From Ananas comosus (taxonomy: Eukaryota; Streptophyta; Magnoliopsida; Poales; Bromeliaceae): a stretch of DNA of 64,000 nucleotides. Location of the stretch: positions 11,972,797 to 12,036,796 of the forward strand of contig NC_033622.1 of the NCBI RefSeq assembly GCF_001540865.1, read 5' to 3'. A model generated the notes under the pieces. It was not told the origin of the DNA, did not search any database, and saw only the letters and a list, made by a program, of their open reading frames with translations. This document shows positions 11,591 through 23,975 of the stretch, piece by piece. Numbering within the stretch: position 1 is the stretch's first letter; every line of letters begins with the position of its first letter. The translations under genes were made by a program, and so were the position numbers.

Positions 11591-13460
11591 TAGAATGCAC
11601 TGCTTATATTAGGAAAAATAGTATCTCCGACCAATCAAATAATTTTTTTTAAAATTTATCTGTTCCATCATAATTATAAAAAAAATATTTTTGTTATATT
11701 TTTTTTCAAAAGAAAAAAATATGATTGACTTATTATTGATATATGATGCGAGTGTGACATAGTAAACCTCCTCCTATTACTTTGCATAGACCTACATGGG
11801 AGTACCGTAAAAATAAAGTATTAAAAAGAAAGAACTTTTACTTATTTATTTTTTACTCCTATTTCAAATTTCTAAATTTATTTACAAATTATTAAATATT
11901 TTTTTAAAATTTTATTAGTAAATTTTAAGATTTTGAGGATATTCGAAGGAAACTTTCAAAAATTAATAAAAATATTTTGGTCAACCAGGAATATAATATA
12001 TAATATATATATATTTATTATATATATATTATATTATATAACTATATAGCTTGAGTATAACTACCTTAAAATATATCCCTAAAAATAAGGTTATTGAAGA
12101 CATATATTTTTAAGTTTTAGCTCAAATCACATGTTCGGTGCTCAAATTATGAGACGGGTGCTTAAATTTTAATTTATTCAATTTTTGGCTTCAACTTATA
12201 GAATTATTTCAATCAAGTCTGGTAACCTAATCTAGTTGACTAAATATTGACGCATCGTTAAGATAAAATTATGTAGCATATTAATTATTGTCGAATTATC
12301 AGTCACAACTTCTGTATTAATAATTTATCAATATTTGGCCAACTAAATTGAATTATGGGACTTCCTTGCAATAATTCTAAAAGTTTAAGCTGAAAATTAC
12401 AACAAGTTAAAGTTTGAGAATCAAAGGTATAGTTTACCCTACTTTTTAGAAGATGATGTTTGGATATTGTTTTACAATTTTAAAATGCATAAACTAAATC
12501 ATAAAATTCTGTAATTTTTCAGCAAAATTGATATGAGCTTTTACATGTAGACTAAAAAATAAATAAAGGTGCTATCCTCTTTCTTCTCTATATGGAGTGG
12601 CCAATTTTTTTTTATCAAAAATGTATTAGATGTAATATACATGGTTATTTCATTTTTTGTCAAAATTCTAAATTTGCAATGTACTTTTTCCATTTGTGAT
12701 GTATTAATATATAAAAAATACTAGTTGTATGCCCCAGAGGGGTGTAGGGTGTGCAAAACCCCATCTAAAGATATAGTGTACTCAACTCGTCATATCAACA
12801 TGNCCCCCCCGCTCATCATCCAAAGATATAGTGTACTCAACTCGTCACATCAACATGACTAGTGGTGATGTCCACATCCTTGGATGGGTGGAGTGTCTAT
12901 CCTACGTCATTTTGAGGGTGTACAATTAGTGTTGCTCTTATCAAATTTATTCCTCTAAAAAAACTCTCGTCTGCATATATATCTTTCTGTTATTAAAATT
13001 TAGATAATCATGAATTAAAAAAGCTAATCACAGTTAGTTTAGTTAAAAAAGTAAAATAACCTTTTTACTCCTTATATACATAATTTGTATTATAATGTCA
13101 TCTTTCTCACCCTCTCATTTTTATTCATACCAACGCCAAGACCTACAGCGGCAGCAACTCGAAGGCGAGGCCCTCAGTTGCGAAAAAAATGATGTACATT
13201 GCACGTTTTGTGACAAAGGCAAGGCGAGAGAACAAAATTTAACTTTTTTAAGAATAAATTTGTAAGGCAAAATAGTTATTTTATACACCCACTGTTAAAA
13301 AAACTAACAATAAATCAAAATTTTTGGAGTAATATATTTATAAACCAAAGAAATTTTTAAAAGATAAAACTGATAACTTACGAATTATATGGATATATTT
13401 AATATTCCATATCTCTGAAGGGATCTGTATGAAATCAACCCTAGCATATAGGGATAATTG
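11591..13460. other. AT-rich intergenic sequence
   Basis: Holds the N-flanking duplicate at 12.8 kb and a weak family E-like foldback at about 12,110-12,430. No gene seen. Confidence 0.5.
12766..12857. repeat. Near-duplicate flanking a single N
   Basis: AAAGATATAGTGTACTCAAC through TCGTCAxATCAACATG lies just before N (12803) and again at about 12,822-12,857, with one difference. A C-run follows the N. Probably a join artefact. Confidence 0.7.
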
Positions 13461-13689
13461 GAGTCCGGCTACTATACTATCGATAGCACCAAGCTCTTAG
13501 TACTTTCGAGTTTTCTACCATTAGATCTACTATTTGATTATTTCCACTCATTAGATTATACTATTCAACTAACCACCTACTCAATCCTAGGGGACCACTA
13601 TTATCTTAACTGCACATTCTTTCATTCAACGGCCAAAAACTCGATAGCAACAAACATTTGGTACTATCGATGGTATAATAGCATAATTC
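13461..13689. mobile_element. MITE, family C
   Basis: CGGCTACTATACTATCGATA at the left, TACTATCGATGGTATAATAG at the right; interior AACTAACCACCTACTCAATC. An open frame across it is accidental. Confidence 0.75.
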
Positions 13690-14111
13690 GAGTTATCTTG
13701 GCAGGACTACAGGCAATCCTGCTAGGATTATTGCGTTTAGTTCATGCAGTATGTAATTTATTCGGTATTGCAGTATTACAAAAGATATAATGTTACACCA
13801 AAAATATTATCGAGAAGGGGTGTGTGTATTTTGGATTACTGAAAACGGCTAATTTTGTATGTTATATAAAATTACAAATTTACCCCTCTAACTCCCGAAA
13901 CTCTTTTAATATGTCATTTTAGAAATTTTAATTTAAAATTTTGAACTTTAATTTTTAATTTTAAAAATTTAAAATTTAAAATTCAAATTTTGAATTTTAA
14001 ATTTAAATTTTAAATTTTAATCTAAAATTTTAAATTTTAAAATTCAAATTTGTATTTTGAAAAAAGTATAAAACTTGATAATTATCTCATATAAAATCAT
14101 CTTCACTCTTT

Positions 14112-14679
14112 NNNNNNNNNNNNNNNNNNNNNNNNNNNNNNNNNNNNNNNNNNNNNNNNNNNNNNNNNNNNNNNNNNNNNNNNNNNNNNNNNNNNNNNNN
14201 NNNNNNNNNNNNNNNNNNNNNNNNNNNNNNNNNNNNNNNNNNNNNNNNNNNNNNNNNNNNNNNNNNNNNNNNNNNNNNNNNNNNNNNNNNNNNNNNNNNN
14301 NNNNNNNNNNNNNNNNNNNNNNNNNNNNNNNNNNNNNNNNNNNNNNNNNNNNNNNNNNNNNNNNNNNNNNNNNNNNNNNNNNNNNNNNNNNNNNNNNNNN
14401 NNNNNNNNNNNNNNNNNNNNNNNNNNNNNNNNNNNNNNNNNNNNNNNNNNNNNNNNNNNNNNNNNNNNNNNNNNNNNNNNNNNNNNNNNNNNNNNNNNNN
14501 NNNNNNNNNNNNNNNNNNNNNNNNNNNNNNNNNNNNNNNNNNNNNNNNNNNNNNNNNNNNNNNNNNNNNNNNNNNNNNNNNNNNNNNNNNNNNNNNNNNN
14601 NNNNNNNNNNNNNNNNNNNNNNNNNNNNNNNNNNNNNNNNNNNNNNNNNNNNNNNNNNNNNNNNNNNNNNNNNNNNNNN
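14112..14679. other. Assembly gap (568 N)
   Basis: Run of N inside AAATTTTAAATTT-type low-complexity sequence (13,915-14,110 and 14,680-14,760). The sequence can fold on itself, which may be why it was not assembled. Apparent open frames across the gap are meaningless. Confidence 0.99.
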
Positions 14680-15112
14680 CAAATTTAAAATTTTTAAAAA
14701 ATTAAATTATTTAGAATAAAATTTAGTAAAAAAAATATCATTTGTAAACAGTAGAATAAAATTTGTCAAATATGCATAAGGGCAATTTTGGAATAGACTA
14801 TATTTCATTGTTAAGATTACTAAATTTTATAAACTGAACCAAACATATTAATGCTATAAACACTATAATCTAGTATTACATTACTGTATTAAACCAAACA
14901 CGTTAATGCAGTATCAATAGTAATATCATTTAGAAATCTAAAATACCTATATATTAATAATATATGAAAAAAAAAATTTGATAGAATGGTGCCCAATGTG
15001 AAACTATTTTATTCACCGTCCATTATGTAAATTGAATGAATTTTAAAGCCGTGTGATCAGTAGATAAGAAGGTAAGACGATTTAATGTCCAAAAAATTGC
15101 GCCCACTATTTT

Positions 15113-15235
15113 ATTCACCCAATTTCTCCCCAATATCTCCTCCTTCTCTCATTCTAACAACTCATCAAATTTGATGGATGGTTAGAAAGTTATGAGTACA
15201 AAAACTGCTGTGCTCCTAATAGTACAGTAACCCTG

Positions 15236-15239
<4 letters not shown>
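15113..15239. mobile_element. MITE, family B, partial
   Basis: Right arm only: AATTTCTCCCCAATATCTCC, CATCAAATTTGATGGATGGT, TGCTCCTAATAGTACAGTAA. Followed by (TA)n. Confidence 0.6.
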
Positions 15240-15279
<40 letters not shown>

Positions 15280-15618
15280 TGATTTCACACGTGCAACCGT
15301 CCATTTTTCTCCTCCATCCCCACCACCGTCAGAAATCCAGCTGGCCTTTCTTGTCCTTCCCACACATTTCTTCTCCCCACCTCTTGCATATAATGCTGTT
15401 TCTTGTCAGCCTTGTATTTGCTCACAACAACCATGGATTTATCCTTCTCAGTTGGTGCACAAAATTACTCCCTGCGCCGGGCGTAGAAGTACGTCTGACA
15501 TACCGAACTTTCACAAACCAAATAACGATCTTTTCTCTAAGATTTCAGAATATATAAAACTTTTTATACACGGGCTCGAGAATTTAACATTCAAAATTTT
15601 GATTTTAAGATGTATGTG

Positions 15619-15769
15619 TGTGACTGATCGTCCCTAGTGCAAGTAGCAAAAGGCTTAGTGGTTGGTACCCGAGACCCAAATTTGAATTCTAGTTGATTCA
15701 TATTTCCAGTTAAGTTTATTTTTAAATGAAATAAACGAAATGAATGGCATTCTATCTTTCTCTCAAAAT
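15619..15769 (+). mobile_element. SINE, same family
   Basis: CTGATCGTCCCTAGTGCAAG head, GGTACCCGAGACCCAAATTT, and AAATGAAATAAACGAAATGA 3' section. It lies inside a 340-bp segment bounded by inverted CCTGC-type motifs. Confidence 0.75.
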
Positions 15770-15961
15770 ATGTGTGTGTGTGTCTGTGTGTGTGTACAGA
15801 GGGTGCAGGCAATAAACTCCTCTTGTTGGTGGCGGCTCTCTGTCGGTAGTATGGAATCTGTGGCATTTACTCCAACGAGTATTTTATAGAGTTAGAAGCA
15901 ACTAATGCTCAATTATATGATAGAAATATAGAATAGGAGATTCGAGTCCACAATGGTCTAT

Positions 15962-16646
15962 GGGTGCGTTTGGTTCGCGCTATCTTTTAAGATTTCTAGT
16001 AATGCAATAGGAATAAAAAAAATATGACGGTGTTTGGCTAAACGCACTAAGTAATCTAGTTGGTAATATTAGATTTACTTGGGAATGAGATTCATTCCAA
16101 AGTACTAATTTCATTACCTTGAAGGAGGACGGATATCCTCATATTAATGGATTGGGGTAATCATAATATGTCTAATTTTTTTCTTTCTCCCTACCTGCTG
16201 GCTAGTTGGTATTATTTTTCTTTACACTCTAACCTCATATCTCTCTCTAAACTTCTTTTTTTTTTCTTTCTAAACTTTAACTCTTTTTCTCTCTCTAAAC
16301 TAAGCTCTCTCCCCCCCTCTTTTTCTAAAATCTCAACTCTCACTGCCTCTAATCTCGACTCTATTTCTCTTCATATTTCTTTAATTATGCTCTTTCTCTC
16401 TAATCTATGTTCTCTCTTCCTTTTTCTAAAAAAATGTTGAAATTTTTTATCGCATTATCTAAAATTAATTTTAAAAAATAAATTAATTGTATATTTTTGA
16501 TAAACTTAAATAACATGACTAAATAATATAACCGTACGAACCAAACACAGGAATGCCACATTCTTAGTAATAGGATGAATAAAAATAAAATTCTCGGAAA
16601 TCTTTTTATTACTAGTAATTTTTTATAGTGCGAATCAAACACACCC
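15962..16646 (+). mobile_element. Harbinger-like MITE, 685 bp, TAT duplication
   Basis: Terminal inverted repeats GGGTGCGTTTGGTTCG and (reversed) CGAATCAAACACACCC, flanked by TAT at 15959-15961 and 16647-16649. The GGG...TTTGGTT terminus and 3-bp target duplication fit PIF/Harbinger MITEs. The interior includes a CT-rich block (16,180-16,435). A related element lies inverted at 38.0 kb. Confidence 0.75.
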
Positions 16647-16649
16647 TAT

Positions 16650-17098
16650 AAGTAATGCTACATCCATGAACACATCCATAAACTTCTTTATGAACAGTAG
16701 TTGACATATTTCATTTCCCATAATCTACAGCTATGTTAATAAGTTGAGCATTACTTCATCAAATAGCACTTTATGAAACAACACTATGTATTCCCAGAGA
16801 ACTAGAACAGTACGGTCGCGTATTTCCTGCAATCGTCTACATGATTCTCATGTTGAAGAATAAACAAGGAAATACAAATAAACAAGAAATGAATCGTGGG
16901 ACTTAAATGAGATTAGCAGTAGTAATAAACCAAGTAATTATCCCATCTTGTATATAAAATACAACCCATCCTTTACAGAATACAATATGGAATAGCAATT
17001 ATGCTCTTGGGCTATGAGCTCTTGCAACAAAATTTAGCCCAAGAATAAAAGAACTAGTAATAAGGATAATTCTATCAACATATACATCAGTTGTATGT
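16650..17098. other. 3' flank of NAA40
   Basis: AT-rich sequence downstream of the NAA40 stop. It probably includes the 3' UTR; no poly-A site could be fixed. Confidence 0.45.
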
Positions 17099-20000
17099 TC
17101 ACTTTGCACCTAACCCTTGTGTGGTGCCATTTCGCATGGCGAGATTTGTCTCGTTGCTTTCCTGTAGAGGTTCATAACTTTTCAATGTTTGAATAAAGAG
17201 CAAAAAAAAGCAAAAAAGAGCAGCAAGGTTTCGAGCAATGTAACTAATCTTTCAATTTCATGATGCATACATTGGTCCTGATCATGTGTACTTTATCCAG
17301 ATCATAAAAGAACGATCACACCATAATACATCACGGAGCTTTACAGGAATCTCAGCTGTAAAAAATGACATGCTCTAATTATCATTGTGTATAAATCGGT
17401 GCCTACCTGATCTCGGTCATAGTGTGATGGCACTTTCATCCTACTTAGCATATACATGGCACTGAAATCGTTCCCTACGCAACAACCACGTACCACAATA
17501 CGACATGTTCATGCATTGCTAGTTCCTGATATTCCCTCATGGCAAAGAAACTACTAGGTTTGAACTCTCCAGATCTATGCTATAACTGTTGATAGACTTT
17601 CTGAACGCAAAATGAAGAAATGTCTCGTGCCTTCCGAAAATGCTAACACTATCTTAGAATGTGTGATGTTTTGTCCAAAGTCAAAGGGAAAATTAAGAGT
17701 AAAACATAAAAAATAAAATAAGTGTGCTCTCTTGACTTTCCAAACAAACAACCAATAGAAGAGGCCAACATACCAACACACTAATACAAATATGCATCCC
17801 TTTCAGGATTCATTTTACTACTATAGACAGAATGAGGTAAAATATTCAAAAAAAAAAAAAAAAAAGATACCTCCAGTCTTATTTTTGCTTCAGTATCAAA
17901 CGCTTTGCATAGAATCTCATAGCTTTTCTCAGCTCCAATCTGCCAAAGAAAGTAAACCACTAAAGATATGACTGATTCCAAACTAGCAAAACGAGCTGAA
18001 GACAGAAAAGAAAAGCTTTACCAGTGGATCCACCCGTGATGGTGAAATACTTGAAACCACATATCTGACAAGAGAAAAATGATTATCTAAGTTACATATG
18101 TGTAAAATCTGCAAAAAAAGCCCAGTTTTACAAAGCAATCCTCAACAAACACAACGTCTCAGAGAAACTGGTACAATCACAGCTGCTAATAGTTTACCTG
18201 AGCTTATTCATATAGAAATTCATGGCTGCTACATTAGTTTTCTGTACTGTCAGCATCACAGCTCCAACTTGGTTCTGCAAAACATGTACATGAAACATAG
18301 CACAACAAGGCTTTGTCAACTGTACCTAGAGACACCAGCTTGTCATATGAACTTTATGAAGCAGCCAAAGAACTAAAAACCATATAAGAGTGACTACACA
18401 AGCTGTATCAACCTCTTTAGGAGGATTCAGTTTGGTCCCCAATGTTTCAATTCTCTATTGGTAGACTAAACCCTGAATTCACTTGCAATATTATTGTTGC
18501 CACTAAATTCCTTAGTTAAATTGGACGAAGATGCCAAGTAGCTGCCATATTCGAAGCCCATATGTTGCTTACGTGGCAGTTAGATGACAAGTATGTTGTT
18601 CTCTCTGTCCAATTTGATGGAATTTGCCAGAAATGGTATATTGCAATGAAATTATGAAATGCAAAGGCAAAGGATCCACACAAAGGTCGGGGACCAAATC
18701 CGAAACTGCACTAAGACGTTGAGAACAGCTGGTTGCAATTTACTCATAATAAAATATAACAAGAAAAGGACGATCGCATGCAACTGGGAGAAATGTTTAT
18801 TACCCCAAATGACACAAGATGTGGTTGAAGCTGATAACATCATCAACAATATAGAATAAAGCCCCATGTCAATAAATGCCAATATATTCAAAAAAGAATT
18901 GTCACTACCTTTCGAGCTATAAGTTCAATTAGCTGCATTAGAAATTTTCCTAATCCCTTCCCTTGAGCACAAGATTCGAGCTGTAGTTCATACACATAAA
19001 CAACAGGTACATCTTCCTCGACAATAAATCGGTAATGTACAAAACCAGCAAGACGGTCTCCACCTGCTTTTTCATCAGCTTTTAGAGATTTCTCATCAGG
19101 AGTTGAATTTGGAAATTCTCGCACAAATATATATCGTGCTTCTGGGGCAATCATTTCCCTGCGTTTCACTTTCTCTTCCATAGGCCACTCTGAACCATAC
19201 ATACCCTCCATATTGGCCTAGATAATTGAGTCAGTAGTTTATATCACTTGCCAATGTAAGCAAATCAAGCGAATGTCGCAAGAAAATGGACATCAGAATT
19301 CAACTATGTTTACCTTAAGGAGATTTTGTATATACTTCTTTATAAGAGAGGAGAGTTGGTCTCCAGACCCCGACTCTAAATAGACTGAAAGACCTGATTG
19401 TCAATATAAAGAAAAGTTACTTGCACATAAAAGAACAAAAGTTCAGTAGAATAGACGGTAACAGGATCAGATTGAGAAGGAGAGACGTCAAATAAATCCC
19501 CTTTATTTCGAATTTTAACTTAAATTATCCAATCGAACAAATAGCCATCATCAAAAGATCAAGCGCCATGCATGCAAAGATATATAACTTATTAGCTCTA
19601 CTGACAGTACTATAAACCTTAGAACATAGAGCACCGGGTTAAGAAGCAAGAAATTTTCTTTTAAAGTTTCTATATTCTGATATTATTGGTTACCATTTCG
19701 ATTGTACTGACAGAAGGGTGGAAAAGAAGCTAGATGATCCTTTACAGCTGCTGCCTTCTTAATAGTATCGTCAATTGCCTTTTTCTTCTCCAACACCTGC
19801 ACATAATCAAAATAGCATCAATAGAAGGACGCGACCAAGTATTCCCAGAGCGCATATTCAAATTTGTTGCATGCTGCGAAAATCAATTATCCCTGAACAA
19901 TTCTTTTTTACAAGTGAAAGTTAGCGAAAATGAAACAAACAGCATAAGTAAATCCTAGGGTGCTGATGTTCAAATCTTATATTTCCTTTAAAATAACTTC

Positions 20001-20850
20001 TACAACAAAATTTTACTCTGATTTATTAACATCAGTAGTAGAATCTATGTCGAAGATGTTTATGGGTAAAATGTTCTTTCCTTGGACTAACGTCGGCAAA
20101 ATCTGTGTTAAACAAATGATTAACATACACCAATGGACGCTTAAAACCGCATGTACAAGAAACAGGATTTTGAATCATTTTCATCAAAATCTGTTAAGTC
20201 TGAGTCTTCACATGTAAGATATTCTAGTTGTGTTTGAGCGAAAAGCTTGCATATAGAACTATTGACATTAAAGAAAAATACACATGAATTCAAGAAACAA
20301 ACTTTAAACCCAAAAAACAAAGTTATCGGCATATATTAGGAAAAATTGGCAACAAGAATGCGTGAAAATCATCCCAACGACCCACATCAAGCTCCTAAAA
20401 TGAAAATCACGAAATGCACAAACTAGTCCAAAATCAATAGTCTCCTCCAAATAAAGTCACCAGTATTGGAAACCACACTATGTAGTTATGACCTATGAAT
20501 GGAAAAGAAGCTTCTTTTTGTGTGTGTGTGTGTGTGTGTGTGTCTCTAGGGCAAACCAAATTTAGCAAGAAGTGTAGAACATAACCAAACAAATTTAAAA
20601 ATGAATAAGTGCTCACAATTACTCAAACAACCAATGTAATTGAACATGGTAGCAGCACAACCCTCAAATTTTACAACTTTAAACTCCCAACATCTACAAA
20701 TCTCTAACTAGTCAAAAATAAATAAATAAATAAGTAAAAATCAAATCAGTTAACAACCGAATCACAGTATCAGGAAAATTACACGCCATTTCTCTCACAC
20801 ATACAGAATCCAATAACACTAAAAATGAAAAAAAAAAAAAACACACACAC

Positions 20851-20913
<63 letters not shown>

Positions 20914-20974
20914 AAGAGACCTCCTTTCTCCTAATCTTCTTCTCCTTACTGTTCTGAGCCCTCTTCGACTCCAT
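17099..20974 (-). CDS. NAA40: N-alpha-acetyltransferase 40 (NatD-type, histone H4/H2A N-terminal acetyltransferase), 8 exons
   Basis: Transfers acetyl from acetyl-CoA to the N-terminal Ser of histones H4 and H2A (known for the NatD family). Exons on the minus strand: 20974-20921, 19796-19694, 19393-19314, 19217-18909, 18274-18198, 18064-18022, 17939-17871, 17161-17099. All join in frame with GT-AG introns and give about 265 aa. The N-terminus (MESKRAQNSKEKKIRRKE) is Lys/Arg-rich, as in NAA40 proteins. Exon 4 carries most of the GNAT fold: a GSEWP motif near residue 87, the strand VYVYELQLE (about 152-160) with the family's conserved Glu, and the acetyl-CoA loop QGKGLG (164-169). Exon 5 continues with MLTVQKTN and FYMNKL, exon 6 with SSISPSRVDP, exon 7 with EKSYEILCKAFD. 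The last exon (20 codons) is my inference from a good CTACAG acceptor, matching phase and a TGA at 17099. If it is wrong, exon 7 reads on through a poly-T tract to a stop near 17781. The donor of exon 1 (GAG/GTCTCT) is weak and abuts a long (GA)n run. Confidence 0.9.
18427..18708. repeat. Foldback element inside intron 4 of NAA40
   Basis: CAGTTTGGTCCCCAATG at the left and GGTCGGGGACCAAATCC at the right. The inner arms share TTGCAATAT and AAATTGGAC, each reversed. It lies between exons 4 and 5 and disrupts no exon. Confidence 0.6.
20520..20543. repeat. Microsatellite (TG)n in NAA40 intron 1
   Basis: About 12 TG units, in intron 1 of the minus-strand gene. Confidence 0.9.
20841..20911. repeat. 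Microsatellite (CA)n(TA)n(GA)n at the start of NAA40 intron 1
   Basis: CA, then TA, then a long GA run ending 9 bases from the exon 1 donor. On the gene's sense strand the intron opens GTCTCTTTCC and then (CT)n. Confidence 0.95.
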
Positions 20975-21313
20975 CGCTGGCAAAACCTCTCACTTCACTC
21001 TCCCAGGAACCCTCAAAACCCCCACCCCCACCCCCACAAGCGAAACCCCAAAAGCCCAACACATCGATCGGCTTCCTCAAGAAGCACCCATATAGGATTC
21101 TGCTTCTGCTTCTTTTAAAAGCACTTTTCTTGTCTCGCTCTACTATACACCGCTCCCCCTTTCGGCGATTCCTTAATAAAGGCATCCGACGCGGGGCCGC
21201 GGGGGAGCGAATGGGAGAGGAGAGAGAAAAAAACCAAAACCAAAAAAAAACAAAGAGAGAAAGAGAAAGGGGAAAAGCACTTGTTGCGGAATAAAGTTGG
21301 CGGGCCCCACTAA

Positions 21314-22195
21314 GGGTCTGTTTGGTTGCACGCATTTGCAACTGTACTGTAGTTACAAATGCATACAACTTTAATTTCTGTGTTTGATTTAATGCAGTTG
21401 AGTTTAACTGCTGCAGTTGCAACTATACAAAAAGTTGCAGATGCTACAATTGGAACTACATCCAAATTGGTTGCAGTTCCAATTGCAGCAGTTGGTGAGG
21501 AATAGAATCACCCACAAATTAATAATAATAATAAATAAATAAATAATATATATATAGGGATAAATAAAAATACTTGTAAATAAACTCATACTAATAAAAT
21601 TTTTTAGGCGATACAAGTTTTATGCAAAAAATTAAAATTTTTAAATTTATTTTATTCAAAACATAAAAAATAAATTTTTTTTCTAAATTTTTATAGAATA
21701 TAATTGTGTATGTCAACCTAATAAGTTTTAGTTAATTATAATTATTAAATTTGATTAAAAAAAATGAGAGAATCGTTTAAATTTTTAAAGTTTGATTTAC
21801 ATATTAAAATTAAATAAATTAAAAATTTTAAATATATTGATTGATAAGTTGAAGAATTATTGAAAAATATAAAAATATTATATATATCCACTTATTTATT
21901 TATAGATAGTAATATATATCCACTTATTTATTTATAGATAGTAAATTTAAATGATTAATAAAATTATATAATTATTTTATATATAGTGAAGGTAATCTCA
22001 CCCATCTATCTAAAGAGGTGATAAGATTTACAAATATAACTATCAGCTTCAAATTACCAAACAAAAAAAATGCAACTGCAACAATTGTTTCTACACAAAA
22101 CCAAACAAACTATATGTACTTATAACTGCTGCATTTTCAATTGCATGCATTTTCAACTATATTGTATTTACAACTACATCCAACCAAACGGCCTC
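21314..22195 (+). mobile_element. Harbinger-like MITE, 882 bp, TAA duplication
   Basis: GGGTCTGTTTGGTTG at the left against the reverse of CAACCAAACGGCCTC at the right, flanked by TAA at 21311-21313 and 22196-22198. Subterminal regions are rich in TGCAACTGCAG-type words. The interior has a 31-bp direct repeat (CCACTTATTTATTTATAGAT) at about 21,888-21,945. It lies just upstream of the NAA40 gene. Confidence 0.75.
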
Positions 22196-22198
22196 TAA

Positions 22199-23110
22199 GT
22201 GCGGTAAATTAATCGAGCTGTTCACGAGTCAGCTCGTATTCGTCTAAAAATGAGCTCGAAACGCAAACGAGCCGAATATAAGCTGAAATTTTTATCACGT
22301 TTAATAAAGAAGTTGAAAACGAGCCGAAACAACTCGAATATATATATATATTATATTTATATAATTTATTTAATTTATATTTATATTTATAAATAAAAAA
22401 TTATATATAATATATATTTAATATTTAATTTTTAGTAAAATAAAAATATAGAGGGGAACTCAATTATAAAAAGACTAATTTATATGTGAAGTTTTAATCA
22501 TTAGATCAAAGTCTAATGGATAAAATTTTATAAATTTATTTTTCATATATATCCAATCTAATCTTTTTAACTTATTATTCGTCAGCAAGTTCGTACTCGA
22601 TTTATTTATTCAACGAGCTGAATTTTTTGTGTCGATGCTCTAACAAGCCACCCTAGGCCCCACCACACCACTACGAGTAATTGTGCCTGCACCGGGTGTA
22701 AAAGTATATTACACACACCACGTTTTTAAACTCTATTATATGAGAGGTTTTTAAGTCAACGTTAATTTATTGAAGACGTTCTGCAACCCTTACGCATGTT
22801 CTCGTAATGGCTAAAAGCACAATTTTATATTTTAAAAGGTACAAAATTTTAAAATAATTTTAATTTTTGTGCATAAAATTGTAGGAGCAACTGTTATAAC
22901 ACAAGTATGTTTCTCTATCCGCGATTATTATCGCAATTTTATAAAATTAAAGAAAAAATTTTAAAGTGTTTTGAAATATTAAACCTTTCAAAGTATAATA
23001 ATAAATTTTGTATGCATGGTAGTTTTATAATTAAATAATAATTATTTTATAATTGTTATTTTTCAAAGAATTTCATGCCTAAGTAATAGGTTTCCTAAAA
23101 AAAATAGGAA
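22199..23110. other. AT-rich intergenic sequence
   Basis: Contains a TA-rich block (22,335-22,440) and one CCTGCACCGGGTGTA motif at about 22,687. No gene. Confidence 0.5.
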
Positions 23111-23389
23111 AAACTTCAAAAAAAAACCGTGTGATTTCACACTTTTTATTTTAGTACCATATGGTTTAAAGTGTATCAAATTAGTACTCTGTGGTTTTAT
23201 TTTTGTATCAAGTTAGTATCCTGTGGTTTTATTTTTTTATCAAGTTAGTACCCAGTGGTTTAAAAATTACAGGGTACTAAAGTGATAAAGTGCGAAACCA
23301 CAGGGTACTAACTTGATACACTTTAAACCACAGAGTCCTGAAGTGAGAACAAGTGAAACCACAGGGGGTATTTGAAGTTTTCCCAAAAA
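23111..23389. repeat. Foldback element, family D, with internal repeat
   Basis: Shares GTTTAAAGTGTATCAAATTA and its reverse with the 7.4-kb copy. The phrase GTGGTTTTATTTTTxTATCAAGTTAGTA occurs twice in the left arm, suggesting a short internal duplication. Confidence 0.7.
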
Positions 23390-23503
23390 AATATAGGCTC
23401 CTTAGAGATGTTGTAACCATATCTATAAATTATATTTTAATTTTAAGATATTTATAATTAAATAATAAATATGTTTGTATAGAGTATGCATGTACACTGA
23501 TTT

Positions 23504-23584
23504 TCTTAAAAAAGATAATTATTCATTCTCCATGGTTGATTTTTTTAAAAAGATAATTATTCATTCTCCATGGTTGATTTTTTA
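23504..23584. repeat. Short tandem duplication (about 42 bp)
   Basis: AAAAAGATAATTATTCATTC then TCCATGGTTGATTTTTT occurs twice in succession. Confidence 0.75.
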
Positions 23585-23639
23585 AAAACACATCAATAAT
23601 AGATTTTCAAATACATTAATTTTTTTTGGTCAAAATGTA

Positions 23640-23975
23640 TGAAATTTATTGGAACTATAGAGCATTTAGATTTAACAATCTAATCATTTAAAACTTTAAT
23701 TTTGTTACCTAATCTTTTAATTTCTTTGATCTGAGTCAGTCAACAGTATTTTAACTTTAAATTTTGAATACATCGTTTATCTTTACATATTTAATTAATA
23801 TAATTCTCGCAATTCTCACAATTATAAGTTTACTAAAGTAAACAATTAGCTGAAATTATAAGTTTACTAGAATTCTATTGACTGATTCAAATCAAAACAA
23901 ATTGAAAGATTGGATAGTAAAATAAATATTTTGAAAAATTGAGTAGTCAAATTCAAATGAGTCATAGCTCAGATA
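23640..23975. repeat. Foldback element, family E
   Basis: Two arms carry ATCTGAGTCAGTCAACAGTA / TTGACTGATTCAAATC and TTACCTAATCTTTTAATTTC / GAAAGATTGGATAGTAAAAT. Related, diverged copies occur at 9.4, 53.2 and 60.1 kb. Confidence 0.5.

Noticed and set aside
14044..14719. Long open frames across the N gap on both strands
   Set aside because: They consist of unknown bases; there is no coding evidence.
18652..18891. Open frames in NAA40 intron 4
   Set aside because: They overlap a foldback repeat and intron sequence; no homology seen and they do not join the gene's phase.
20946..21422. 158-codon minus-strand frame overlapping NAA40 exon 1
   Set aside because: It is out of frame with the NAA40 exon and runs through the leader and a MITE end; peptide is low complexity.
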